Source: VBAS01 sp035318985
GTDB taxonomy: Bacteria > Bacteroidota > Bacteroidia > Chitinophagales > Chitinophagaceae
DNA: 29,822 bases
NCBI GenBank assembly: GCA_035318985.1
Contig: DATHDP010000108.1
Location: 1-29,822, forward strand
Direction: 5' to 3'
Shown here: one piece after another, positions 1 to 6,528 of the stretch
Numbering within the stretch: the stretch's first letter is position 1
Layout of the letters: every line of letters begins with the position of its first letter
Position numbers and translations under genes: made by a program
The notes under the pieces: generated by a model
Told to the model about the DNA's origin: nothing
Databases searched by the model: none
The model's input: the letters and a program-made list of their open reading frames with translations, nothing else

Positions 1-1400
1 TAAAGAGTTTTGCGATCTATCTTTAATACTTCAGCAGCTTTTTTCTTATTAAAATTTACTTGTTGCATCACGGACATGATGGTATAAAATTCTGCACGGC
101 TTGCTGCGCCTTTCAACAGATCTTTATTAGGAAAATTTTCAGGATGTGTCAAACCATCAAATTGTGGATGCATTGATTGTTCAAAAGGAGAAACTGGTGC
201 GTGGTGTGGTACATGATGAACAATTTCCTGTGGCAAAGTTGAAACAGCAATTTTTGCATCTGAAGGCGTAAGTAATACTGCACGACGAACAACATTTCTG
301 AATTCTCTCAGGTTACCCGGCCATGAATATTCAAGGAAAATATTCAGTACATCCTCATTAAAGCCACTAATATTTTTCCTGGTTTCTTCATTTGATCTTT
401 CAAGGAAAAATTCTGCTAAGGGAAGAATATCTTCACGTCTTTCACGCAGTGGCGGAAGATGTATTGAAAACTCGTTTAAACGATGATAAAGATCTTCTCT
501 GAACTTTCCTTTTCTGTATGCCTCATTCAGATTTTCATTTGATGCTACTATTATACGTACATCAGTTGGGGTCTCTTTATTACCACCGACACGTTTGAAT
601 TTTCTTTCTTGTATCACTCTTAGTAAAGCAGCCTGGACACCAGCAGATAAATTACCCACTTCATCTAAAAATAATGTACCGCCTTCTGCCAATTCAAAAT
701 GACCTTCTTTATCCTGGATGGCGCCGGTGAATGAACCTTTCACATGGCCAAAAAGTTCACTGCCTGCCAATTCCCTGGAAAGAGTTCCGCAATCAAGCGC
801 CACAAATGGTTTGTGACTACGTTCACTAAGATTATGGATCAAACTTGCAATTACTTCTTTTCCCGTTCCGCTTTCACCATACAGCAAAACACTATAGTTA
901 GTGCCTGCAACTATATTAGCCTGTTCATGCAAAAAAACTGATGCAGGAGATTTGCCTTTGTAAAAATCTACGTTTGTCTTTCTTTTTGCACTAGCTCCCG
1001 GTTCAGTTGACTGGCCCGCAACCGCAGTTTTGTCATCACTTTTGTTCGATAAATTATTTAAAATAGAAAGCACTTCATCAGGAATAAGCGGCTTTGTGAT
1101 ATAATCGAAAGCTCCTAGTTTAATTACTTCAACAGCCGTCTTTATATCCGAATAGCCCGTTATAACCAATATACGAACATGGGGATCTTTTGCTTTAAGC
1201 CCTTTGATGAGCTTAATGCCATCCATGTCGTCAAGCCGGTAATCACATATTACTACATCAAAATTTGCCGGATCGTATAATGCTATGCCCTTTGCTCCTG
1301 AATGAGCAGAACTGGTTTCAAATCCGTTTTTATTTAAGAATCGACTAAGCAGTAAGCATAGGTCGATATCATCATCGATAATGAGAGCTCTTTTTGCCAT
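1..1400 (-). CDS. Sigma-54-dependent response regulator, NtrC/AtoC type (3' end cut by window edge)
   Basis: Translated by hand from ATG at 1400; 466 codons are inside the window and the gene runs off the left edge. Domain order is receiver (about 1-115), AAA+ sigma-54 interaction domain (about 147-390) and a Fis-type helix-turn-helix (from about 440), cut at IDRKTL, so probably only 10-20 residues are missing. The receiver has acidic D9-D11, phospho-acceptor D53 (VICDYRL), T81 and K103 (ITKP). The AAA+ domain has Walker A GESGTGKE (175-182), Walker B GGTLFLDE (240-247), and the sigma-54 contact loop at 222-227 reads GSFTGA instead of GAFTGA. Proteins of this family use ATP hydrolysis to open sigma-54 promoters once phosphorylated. 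It is divergent from a single-domain receiver at 1553 and shares a palindromic sigma-54-like element with it. Its kinase is likely one of the two NtrB-like kinases in this window; that is inference. Confidence 0.95.
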   Translation of the reverse strand, partial: MAKRALIIDDDIDLCLLLSRFLNKNGFETSSAHSGAKGIALYDPANFDVVICDYRLDDMDGIKLIKGLKAKDPHVRILVITGYSDIKTAVEVIKLGAFDYITKPLIPDEVLSILNNLSNKSDDKTAVAGQSTEPGASAKRKTNVDFYKGKSPASVFLHEQANIVAGTNYSVLLYGESGTGKEVIASLIHNLSERSHKPFVALDCGTLSRELAGSELFGHVKGSFTGAIQDKEGHFELAEGGTLFLDEVGNLSAGVQAALLRVIQERKFKRVGGNKETPTDVRIIVASNENLNEAYRKGKFREDLYHRLNEFSIHLPPLRERREDILPLAEFFLERSNEETRKNISGFNEDVLNIFLEYSWPGNLREFRNVVRRAVLLTPSDAKIAVSTLPQEIVHHVPHHAPVSPFEQSMHPQFDGLTHPENFPNKDLLKGAASRAEFYTIMSVMQQVNFNKKKAAEVLKIDRKTL

Positions 1401-1506
1401 TTGAGGGGAGTTTAACTTTTGGGAAATAATTACCTCACAATTTAAACTGAAATCATGCCAAATCTATTCTTACTAAATTACTAAATCATTTTTATCTGCA
1501 AGTCTT

Positions 1507-1523
1507 TGGCAATAAAATTGCCA
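1507..1523. promoter_or_regulatory. Palindromic candidate sigma-54 promoter (bidirectional)
   Basis: The sequence TGGCAAT-AAA-ATTGCCA is a perfect 7-bp inverted repeat. Read on the plus strand it has GG at 1508-1509, ten bases, then GC at 1520-1521 within TTGC, as in the sigma-54 -24/-12 consensus TGGCAC-N5-TTGC. Read on the minus strand it also has GG-N10-GC. Predicted starts are about 1533 (plus, 20 bases before the GTG at 1553) and about 1497 (minus, about 97 bases before the activator ATG at 1400). It could instead be an operator palindrome. Confidence 0.55.
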
Positions 1524-1552
1524 TTTTTATCTGGTGAAAAGGAAAAGAAACC

Positions 1553-1975
1553 GTGGAAAGAAAAAATGATAGTATAAATCCTAGTGTAAAAACTAAAGAG
1601 CTTACCGACCCTAAAAGAAGAAAGGCTTTAATAGTTGACGATGAGACAGATATTTGTTACCTGTTAAGCAACATATTGAAGCAAAAGAATATACAGACCT
1701 CCTTTGCGGGCAGTCTTTCGGAAGCTGATAAGATGCTTCAATCCCCTGATCACTTCTATTATGTCTTCCTTGACAATCATTTACCTGACGGGTTGGGAAT
1801 AAACCAAATAAAACGTTGGAAAGAGAAATTCCCATCTCTTCATGTAATTATGATCACAGCGCATGATTCTTATGAGGAACGTAAAAAAGCAACAAAGGAC
1901 GGAGCCGACCATTTTATTTCAAAACCTTTTTCAAAAGAGATTATTCTGAACTCCATCGTCCCAACATCGGCATAA
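1553..1975 (+). CDS. Single-domain response regulator (CheY-like receiver)
   Basis: This 140-residue protein consists of a short charged N-terminus (about 20 residues) and one receiver domain with no output domain. The phosphorylation site is in VFLDNHLPDG, the conserved Thr in MITAH and the Lys in ISKPF. The start is GTG at 1553: an in-frame TGA at 1535-1537 rules out anything further upstream, and AAAAGGAAAAG lies just before it. A candidate sigma-54 promoter sits at 1507-1523. It is divergent from the NtrC-type activator and convergent, 21 bases apart, with the CHASE3 kinase. The signature LDNxLPDGxG is shared with the receiver at 9958. A role as phosphate intermediate or sink in the local relay is inference. 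Confidence 0.9.
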   Translation: MERKNDSINPSVKTKELTDPKRRKALIVDDETDICYLLSNILKQKNIQTSFAGSLSEADKMLQSPDHFYYVFLDNHLPDGLGINQIKRWKEKFPSLHVIMITAHDSYEERKKATKDGADHFISKPFSKEIILNSIVPTSA

Positions 1976-1996
1976 GGTGGGAAAAAAATTCTACAC

Positions 1997-3391
1997 TTAG
2001 TCTACCATTTTTAAGGTTACGATAAAGGAGGTTCCTTTTCTGAGTGTGCTTTTAACTGTAATATTACCACGGTGACTTAGAATGATGTTCTGACAATTAG
2101 TTAGTCCAAGCCCGTTTCCATTGGGTTTGCTTGTAAAATAGGGTTCAAACAGCTTTTGCAAAGTATCGTCATCCATGCCGTTTCCATTATCTTCTATTTC
2201 GATTATGCAAGAGTCCCCGCCATTTTTGGTTGTCAGGGAAAGAATGCCTTTGCTTTTTTCCATCGCCTCTATAGCATTCACTATGATATTTAAAAAGGCG
2301 ATCTTTATTTTTTCTTCATCAACCATTACATTGCAAACATCACGTGCATAATTCTTTTGCACTTTTACCTGGCTGAGATCTAGTCGGTCGGCGGCCATTT
2401 CAAGAGTTTCATCGAGTATTTTATTTATACTTACTGGTCGGATATTCAGTTCAATGATCTTCGTAGCATTCAGCAGGTCAGAAACAAGTTGATTGATCCG
2501 AATACTATTCCTGCCTATCATATCTAACAACATTGAAGATTCATTATTCTGACTGGTGAGTTCTTGTAACTGTTCGGCTGCCAATGAAATATTTGTCAAC
2601 GGGTTTCTTACTTCATGTGCTATTGTTCTTGCAACACGGCCCGTTGCCGTAAATTTTTCCATACTTTTTAATTCTCTTAGTTTAGCATCCATCCTTTTCA
2701 GTTCCTCAATATTTGCCTCCAGTTCTTTTTGATACTGAATATTTTTTTGGCTTGACTTATCCCTGGCAGTACTTTCTTTAATATAGGTAAACAGTGAATA
2801 TAATATTGCAATTACAGAAGTGATAAGGGAAATGAAAATGATAATTTGCGTGGTTTTAAATGAAGCGGTGAGATTGTTTTTTCTTTCAGACATTAAGGTT
2901 TCTTCATTTTTAATAAAATGCTGAGTATACATACTGATACTGTCTAAAATAGCTTGTCCCCTTCGCCTGTTGAATTCAACGACCGGTGTTGTTTGTTCTC
3001 CTGCCTGTTGAAAAGCGGCGATATTCGTTTTCATCAATGAAAGCCGTAGATCGATCAGCTGCTTTACTGTATCAAGCTTTGCGAGTTGATCAGGATTATT
3101 TGCTTCTAATGTTTTTAGTTCATTATAAAAAGTGGAAATGCTTTCCTGGTTTTCGCGATAAGTTTTTAAATAGGACTGGTCCTTGGTAATATAATAACCA
3201 CGTACACTGGTTTCAATTTCTACTATTGAATTTTCTAACGCCCCAATTTTGTTTTCGGCTTTATAGCTATTTGTCACCCAATCATATTCTTTCTGTACCG
3301 TCCGGGTGGATCGAAAAATAAAAAAATAGGAGATCATTAATAGTACAAAGGCGACAATATAGCCAGCTTTTATTTTTCTTCTTAAAGGCAT
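1997..3391 (-). CDS. Membrane sensor histidine kinase, CHASE3-like sensor, NtrB-like core
   Basis: A first membrane segment (about residues 9-26) is followed by a roughly 150-residue extracytoplasmic helical region of CHASE3 type, with the ETSVRGYYITKDQSYL pattern. A second membrane segment (about 182-204), a coiled-coil linker and HisKA follow, with phospho-acceptor His in TIAHEVRNPL (H259 from this start). The HATPase domain has the N box NIIVNAIEAM, G1 EDNGNGM and G2 NGNGLGL. The HExRNPL signature is typical of HPK4/NtrB kinases, which usually partner NtrC-type activators, and one lies next door at 1-1400. I chose ATG at 3391; a TTG at 3409 would add six residues. The 3' end converges on the receiver gene that ends at 1975. 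Confidence 0.93.
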   Translation of the reverse strand: MPLRRKIKAGYIVAFVLLMISYFFIFRSTRTVQKEYDWVTNSYKAENKIGALENSIVEIETSVRGYYITKDQSYLKTYRENQESISTFYNELKTLEANNPDQLAKLDTVKQLIDLRLSLMKTNIAAFQQAGEQTTPVVEFNRRRGQAILDSISMYTQHFIKNEETLMSERKNNLTASFKTTQIIIFISLITSVIAILYSLFTYIKESTARDKSSQKNIQYQKELEANIEELKRMDAKLRELKSMEKFTATGRVARTIAHEVRNPLTNISLAAEQLQELTSQNNESSMLLDMIGRNSIRINQLVSDLLNATKIIELNIRPVSINKILDETLEMAADRLDLSQVKVQKNYARDVCNVMVDEEKIKIAFLNIIVNAIEAMEKSKGILSLTTKNGGDSCIIEIEDNGNGMDDDTLQKLFEPYFTSKPNGNGLGLTNCQNIILSHRGNITVKSTLRKGTSFIVTLKMVD

Positions 3392-3409
3392 AGATGTGTG
3401 TTTGTACAA

Positions 3410-3596
3410 CTATGTTCACTCATTAAATGAATATAGCTGAGATCTTCTCTAAGCAATATGTCTTACCTGGATTTTCTTAAAGCAAATTAAGGCTATTATA
3501 AGACAAGTACACATGACCATCCTCAATGAATTTGAACTCATTGTTTCCGGGATATACTCATCTATAACGTTGAGAGATTTGGAGTCTTAAAACCTG
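3410..3596. other. Intergenic region between kinase and DUF6496 gene
   Basis: This 187-base AT-rich gap must hold the kinase promoter (minus strand). I find no GG-N10-GC sigma-54 spacing in it. A weak 6-bp inverted repeat (CAATGA / TCATTG, 3524-3543) is the only structure seen, and there is no clear terminator for the minus-strand gene that ends at 3597. Confidence 0.5.
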
Positions 3597-3815
3597 TTAG
3601 GGAGTAGTTTTTTTCCTGGTTGTCTTTTTCTTTTTTGTTGATCTTTTATAGGGAACTTTTGCTCCTTCTTCACGAGCTTCTGACAAGCCAATAGCGATAG
3701 CTTGTTTAGGGTCAGTAACTTTTTTTCCACTTTTGCCGCTGCGTAGCTTCCCTTTCTTCATTTCTTTCATTGCCCGTTCAACTTTTTCACCTGCTTTTTT
3801 AGAGTACTTTGCCAT
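3597..3815 (-). CDS. DUF6496 family small basic protein
   Basis: This Lys/Arg-rich protein of about 72 residues carries the family core MAKYSKKAGEKVERAM, then GKLRSGKSGKKVTDPKQAI, then AIGLSEAREEG, followed by a KKKKTTRKK tail. Function is unknown; the composition suggests nucleic-acid binding (inference). The start is taken as ATG at 3815 because the family begins MAKY. A TTG at 3824 that overlaps the TGA of the upstream gene (TTGA) would add three residues. The gene directly follows the PPOX-like gene on the same strand with translational coupling distance, so the two are probably one operon. Confidence 0.85.
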   Translation of the reverse strand: MAKYSKKAGEKVERAMKEMKKGKLRSGKSGKKVTDPKQAIAIGLSEAREEGAKVPYKRSTKKKKTTRKKTTP

Positions 3816-3820
3816 AGTCC

Positions 3821-4288
3821 TCAATATTGCGATTCAGTTAAACGAGGTTGACTGGCTCTGCTTAGTCCTAATGTATTCATGAAAACATCATACATCTGTC
3901 CTTTTAATTTTTTAAAGCCTGCTTCCCGTCTACCTGTTTCAGTATATTCAATATAATAGGGAACCATTTTCAAAAGTAATTTTCCTCCATTGGTACCATA
4001 CATTACATCTTGCTTATTAACTACAACCGCAGTACCTGTGATCTCTACATAATATTCACAGCCTTTTCTGTAAAAAATAAGTTTTGTCGGAAAATGAAGC
4101 TCGTACGCTTTTTCCCAATTCCGTGGACCATGAGCACTAAACCATAGTAAGCCGTCATCATCCACACTTTCAAACTCAACAATATCGTTTGGTAATCTTA
4201 CGGTGTTACTGTTTGTTGAATACATCACTGCGCTTTTTATTTGCTCTAGTTTATTTTTTATAAACATGAGTTTATAGTCATTTTCCAT
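3821..4288 (-). CDS. Pyridoxamine 5'-phosphate oxidase-like (general stress protein 26 type) protein
   Basis: The 155-residue protein has the split-barrel flavin-binding pattern of small Bacteroidota PPOX-like stress proteins. An N-terminal helix leads into IKSAVMYSTNSNTVRLPNDI, then VDDDGLLWFSAHGP, the FPTKLIFYRKGCEYYVEITGT strand block, and a C-terminal FKKLKGQMYDVFM helix. Related proteins bind FMN, F420 or haem, and the real substrate is unknown. There is no signal peptide, so it is cytoplasmic. The ATG at 4288 is clear. It is followed at once by the DUF6496 gene, probably co-transcribed from the 4289-4595 intergenic region. Confidence 0.75.
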   Translation of the reverse strand: MENDYKLMFIKNKLEQIKSAVMYSTNSNTVRLPNDIVEFESVDDDGLLWFSAHGPRNWEKAYELHFPTKLIFYRKGCEYYVEITGTAVVVNKQDVMYGTNGGKLLLKMVPYYIEYTETGRREAGFKKLKGQMYDVFMNTLGLSRASQPRLTESQY

Positions 4289-4365
4289 TTGTTACTTTTT
4301 ATACTCTATAAAATCAAATGTGATACCAATGGCACAGCAAGTCCATTAATAATTTCAACATAAGT

Positions 4366-4388
4366 AAAAAAACATGGTATGTTTTTTT
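4366..4388. repeat. A7/T7 perfect inverted repeat
   Basis: AAAAAAACAT (4366-4375), loop GGT, ATGTTTTTTT (4379-4388) is a perfect 10-bp inverted repeat, about 80 bases upstream of the PPOX-like gene and 200 upstream of the PA2169-type gene. It could be an AT-only bidirectional terminator or a protein-binding palindrome. Confidence 0.45.
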
Positions 4389-4425
4389 CTTCCTATAAGT
4401 AAGTGTGTAGGTTCATTTCTAATCA

Positions 4426-4466
4426 AATAAAACGAATTGGAACATTATTAATAAAATGAATTGGAA
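4426..4466. repeat. Pair of 17-bp direct repeats, 24-bp period
   Basis: AATAAAACGAATTGGAA (4426-4442) and AATAAAATGAATTGGAA (4450-4466) differ at one position and are separated by 7 bases. Two near-identical sites about two helical turns apart look like an operator for a dimeric regulator. They lie in the 307-base region between the divergent PPOX-like and PA2169-type genes. Confidence 0.55.
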
Positions 4467-4483
4467 ATTAGTAACAAGAGATC

Positions 4484-4534
4484 ATGACCTATGAAAAAAA
4501 CAGAAATAAGATAAAGTACCCGAGCAATGAATGA
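4484..4534 (+). CDS. Possible 16-residue leader peptide
   Basis: ATG at 4484 opens a short frame reading MTYEKNRNKIKYPSNE. Its TGA stop (4532-4534) lies inside the left arm of the terminator-like hairpin at 4523-4558. ACAAGAG lies 3 bases upstream of the ATG. Leader-peptide attenuation is an inference from this geometry only; such a short frame can arise by chance. Confidence 0.25.
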   Translation: MTYEKNRNKIKYPSNE

Positions 4535-4561
4535 GGAAATAATTCCTCGTTCATTGCTTTT
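4523..4561 (+). terminator. Strong hairpin with T run in the leader of the PA2169-type gene
   Basis: Sixteen paired bases (4523-4538 with 4543-4558, one G.U pair) close a 4-base loop ATAA, and the run TTTT follows (4558-4561). This is a good intrinsic-terminator shape but lies only 35 bases upstream of the ATG at 4596, with no full gene upstream on this strand. It may end a short leader transcript or act as an attenuator. Confidence 0.6.
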
Positions 4562-4595
4562 AAAAAATTACTTGACTAAATAAAAATTAAACAAC

Positions 4596-5042
4596 ATGGC
4601 AAATTCAGAAACATTAAGAGATCTAATCAGGATCAACAACGACCGGGTTACCGGCTATTCAAAAGCAGCAACGCAGACAGACGAACAGGATCTGCAATCA
4701 TTGTTCAGCCAATTAGCGCAGCAAAGCCGTCAATTTGCAAGTGACCTGCGCAGGTTAGTAAGTGATAATGATAAAAATGTTACTGACGACACCACAACAG
4801 CCGGAAAAATTTACCGTGCATGGATGGATGTAAAAGCAACATTTGGCGGGGATGATCGTCACGGCATACTCGCTTCTTGTGAATTTGGCGAAGATGCAGC
4901 ACAAAAAGCATATAAGGATGCATTAAAAGAAGATGATCTTACAGTTGATGTTCGTGCAACAATTGAAAGTCAGAAAGCAATCCTACGTCAGGCACATGAT
5001 AAAATAAAAATGATGCGGGATACTGCAGCGGCTCATCATTAA
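4596..5042 (+). CDS. PA2169-family four-helix-bundle protein (DUF2383)
   Basis: The 148-residue all-helical protein begins MANSETLRDLIRINNDRV. It has the family pattern of a helical pair (residues about 5-55), the WMDVKATFGGDDRHGILASCEFGED segment, and a final ERATI-like helix ending in HDKIKMMRD. It belongs to the ferritin-like fold and its function is unsettled. Members commonly occur in stress gene clusters. No signal peptide is seen. The 5' leader holds a 17-bp direct repeat pair and a terminator-like hairpin, and a strong terminator follows at 5105-5134, so it is probably transcribed alone. Confidence 0.85.
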   Translation: MANSETLRDLIRINNDRVTGYSKAATQTDEQDLQSLFSQLAQQSRQFASDLRRLVSDNDKNVTDDTTTAGKIYRAWMDVKATFGGDDRHGILASCEFGEDAAQKAYKDALKEDDLTVDVRATIESQKAILRQAHDKIKMMRDTAAAHH

Positions 5043-5104
5043 CAAACGGTTTTTAATAAGCAGCAATCGAATATTTTTTGTGGCTTCTTTTATTTGTAGT
5101 TTTC

Positions 5105-5140
5105 AATAAGGTCATTGGTAACAATGACCTTATTTATTTT
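5105..5140 (+). terminator. Intrinsic terminator after the PA2169-type gene
   Basis: AATAAGGTCATTG (5105-5117), loop GTAA, CAATGACCTTATT (5122-5134) form a perfect 13-bp stem followed by TATTTT, 62 bases after the stop codon at 5042. Confidence 0.85.
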
Positions 5141-5149
5141 AGAATGGGA

Positions 5150-5195
5150 GACTTATAAAAATAAAAAAACCGGCTGTATTTATAAACAACCGGTT
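5150..5195 (-). terminator. Intrinsic terminator for the DUF1328 gene
   Basis: On the minus strand AACCGG pairs with CCGGTT (5190-5195 with 5168-5173), with a further 3-bp inner stem after one mismatch. A T-rich run from 5167 down to about 5150 follows. It lies 35 bases after the stop of the minus-strand gene at 5230. Confidence 0.8.
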
Positions 5196-5229
5196 AGAAC
5201 CGCCCTTCGAATTCAAATATTTTAAAAAC

Positions 5230-5415
5230 CTATACTTCTAGTTGGTCTTGACTTCTAGTTGGCCTTGGGCTTGAAAGCAGCGACACCATGAGCATAACCA
5301 GTGAAATGAAAAATATGGTTTGAGCAATTACCGCCGCACCTCCTGCAATTATTCCAAATCCAGTTACTCCTGTTATCAGCGCTATGATCATAAATAAAAT
5401 TGCACTGCGTATCAT
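5230..5415 (-). CDS. DUF1328 family small membrane protein (YtjA-like)
   Basis: The 61-residue protein has two hydrophobic helices separated by GFGIIAGGAAVI. This matches the DUF1328 pattern of an N-terminal helix, a GxxGFGxIAGxAAxIA turn and a second helix. It is an inner-membrane protein of unknown function, often seen in stress gene sets. The C-terminal tail SPRPTRSQDQLEV is odd. It is encoded by a 17-bp tandem duplication (5234-5250 and 5251-5267) that changes the reading frame; a single copy would give a tail ending TRSIGF. Transcription is minus strand, ending at the terminator at 5150-5195. It is divergent from the dehydrogenase at 5620. Confidence 0.85.
   Translation of the reverse strand: MIRSAILFMIIALITGVTGFGIIAGGAAVIAQTIFFISLVMLMVSLLSSPRPTRSQDQLEV
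5234..5267. repeat. 17-bp tandem duplication in the DUF1328 3' end
   Basis: ACTTCTAGTTGGTCTTG and ACTTCTAGTTGGCCTTG lie head to tail with one difference. Because 17 is not a multiple of three, the duplication alters the C-terminal reading frame of the DUF1328 protein. Confidence 0.85.
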
Positions 5416-5544
5416 GATCTATGTTTTTTGATTTGTCTAATGTAAGTCCGAACAAATTATCCAGTGTATCAATTCCGTAAAAATCATGCCGTTTGACTTT
5501 AGCCTGAAAATCCTTTACAACCAGAAAAAAGTCGGGGATTTTTT

Positions 5545-5570
5545 TCAACACTTAAATTCAAAAGTGTTGA
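5545..5570. promoter_or_regulatory. Inverted repeat upstream of the dehydrogenase (possible operator)
   Basis: TCAACACTT (5545-5553), 8-base spacer, AAGTGTTGA (5562-5570) is a perfect 9-bp inverted repeat. A TATAAAAT-like element lies at about 5593-5600, between it and the ATG at 5620. No T run follows in the plus direction. On the minus strand A-rich sequence precedes it. An operator fits better than a terminator. Confidence 0.45.
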
Positions 5571-5619
5571 GCAACTTCTAATTATTGTTATGGTATAAAA
5601 TTTTCTCGGTTTGATTATT

Positions 5620-6486
5620 ATGCAAAAAGGAAATAAAAAAAGACAGCTTAGAAAACCCCAACACCAAACGAGACCGGGTAGCGAAAGAAAGTTGAAACCT
5701 CAACCCGTTTTTGATTACCCGGAAAAAAAGGCAAGCCATAAATTAAGAGGCAAAATTGCCCTAATAACGGGTGGCGATAGCGGAATTGGAAAAGCTGTGG
5801 CTATTCTTTTTGCAAAAGAAGGAGCTGATATCGCAATAGCTTATTTAAACGAGCATAAAGATGCCAGGAACACTGCCTCTATAATCGGAAAATATAACCG
5901 CCGATGTTTCCTTATACCCGGTGATCTTAGCAACGAAAGGCATTGTAAAACAGTAATAAAGAAAGTTATTAAGGAATATCAACGTATTGACGTATTAGTA
6001 AACAACGCAGCTTTGCATTATGAAAATAAAAGCCTGGAAGACCTTACCACCCGTGAATTATTAAAAACATTCAGCACAAACATTTTTTCTTATTTCTGGC
6101 TTACCCGCGAAGCACTTGCACACATGAAAAAGAGTTCTTGTATAATTAATACTGCATCAGTGACAGCATATAGAGGAAGCGGAGGTTTGATTGATTATGC
6201 ATCTACCAAGGGGGCAATTGTCTCTTTTACAAGAAGTCTTTCTTCAAATCTTGTAAAAAAAGGAATAAGAGTAAATGGAGTTGCGCCAGGCCCGATATGG
6301 ACACCATTAATAGCATCCAGTTTTCCTCGAAAGAAAGTTGCGGTTTTTGGAAGTGAAGTGCCAATGGGTCGTGCAGGTGAGCCGGCAGAAATTGCACCGG
6401 CGTATCTTTTTCTGGCAAGTGATGATGCAAGTTATATAACCGGGCAGTTTATTCATCCAAATGGGGGAGAGATCATTAATGGATAA
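5620..6486 (+). CDS. Short-chain dehydrogenase/reductase, general-stress type
   Basis: This NAD(P)-dependent oxidoreductase of about 288 residues belongs to the classical SDR family. From ATG at 5620 it has a 40-residue basic N-terminal extension (QTRPGSERKLKPQPVFDYPEKK). The Rossmann motif TGGDSGIG follows at about 50-57, then NNAA, catalytic Ser in TASVTAY (about 180), Y193-x3-K197 in YASTK, and a PGPIWTP loop. The N-terminal extension and the PMGRAGEPAE segment match stress SDRs such as YghA and B. subtilis GSP39, whose physiological substrates are poorly known. An upstream TTG at 5611 is possible but less likely. Ku follows 42 bases later on the same strand, so SDR, Ku and LigD-Pol probably form one operon. 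Confidence 0.9.
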   Translation: MQKGNKKRQLRKPQHQTRPGSERKLKPQPVFDYPEKKASHKLRGKIALITGGDSGIGKAVAILFAKEGADIAIAYLNEHKDARNTASIIGKYNRRCFLIPGDLSNERHCKTVIKKVIKEYQRIDVLVNNAALHYENKSLEDLTTRELLKTFSTNIFSYFWLTREALAHMKKSSCIINTASVTAYRGSGGLIDYASTKGAIVSFTRSLSSNLVKKGIRVNGVAPGPIWTPLIASSFPRKKVAVFGSEVPMGRAGEPAEIAPAYLFLASDDASYITGQFIHPNGGEIING

Positions 6487-6528
6487 ACTTGTTTGGCATA
6501 TTTTTCTCAGCCAATATTTAAAAAGTAT

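Noticed and set aside
744..941. 65-residue plus-strand open frame
   Set aside because: It lies opposite the AAA+ domain of the activator, which has all catalytic motifs.
3452..3480. GG and GC pairs near 3452-3484 as a sigma-54 site for the CHASE3 kinase
   Set aside because: The spacing is eleven, not ten, so it fails the strict -24/-12 rule.
3524..3543. CAATGA / TCATTG inverted repeat as terminator or operator
   Set aside because: Only 6 bp, no T run, and expected by chance in AT-rich DNA.
5255..5551. 98-residue minus-strand open frame overlapping the DUF1328 gene
   Set aside because: The other frame encodes a clear DUF1328 protein with terminator, while this one has no recognisable features and runs through the intergenic region.
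6493..6528. TTG start adding 12 residues to Ku
   Set aside because: The Ku family starts at MRAIW, which is ATG 6529.
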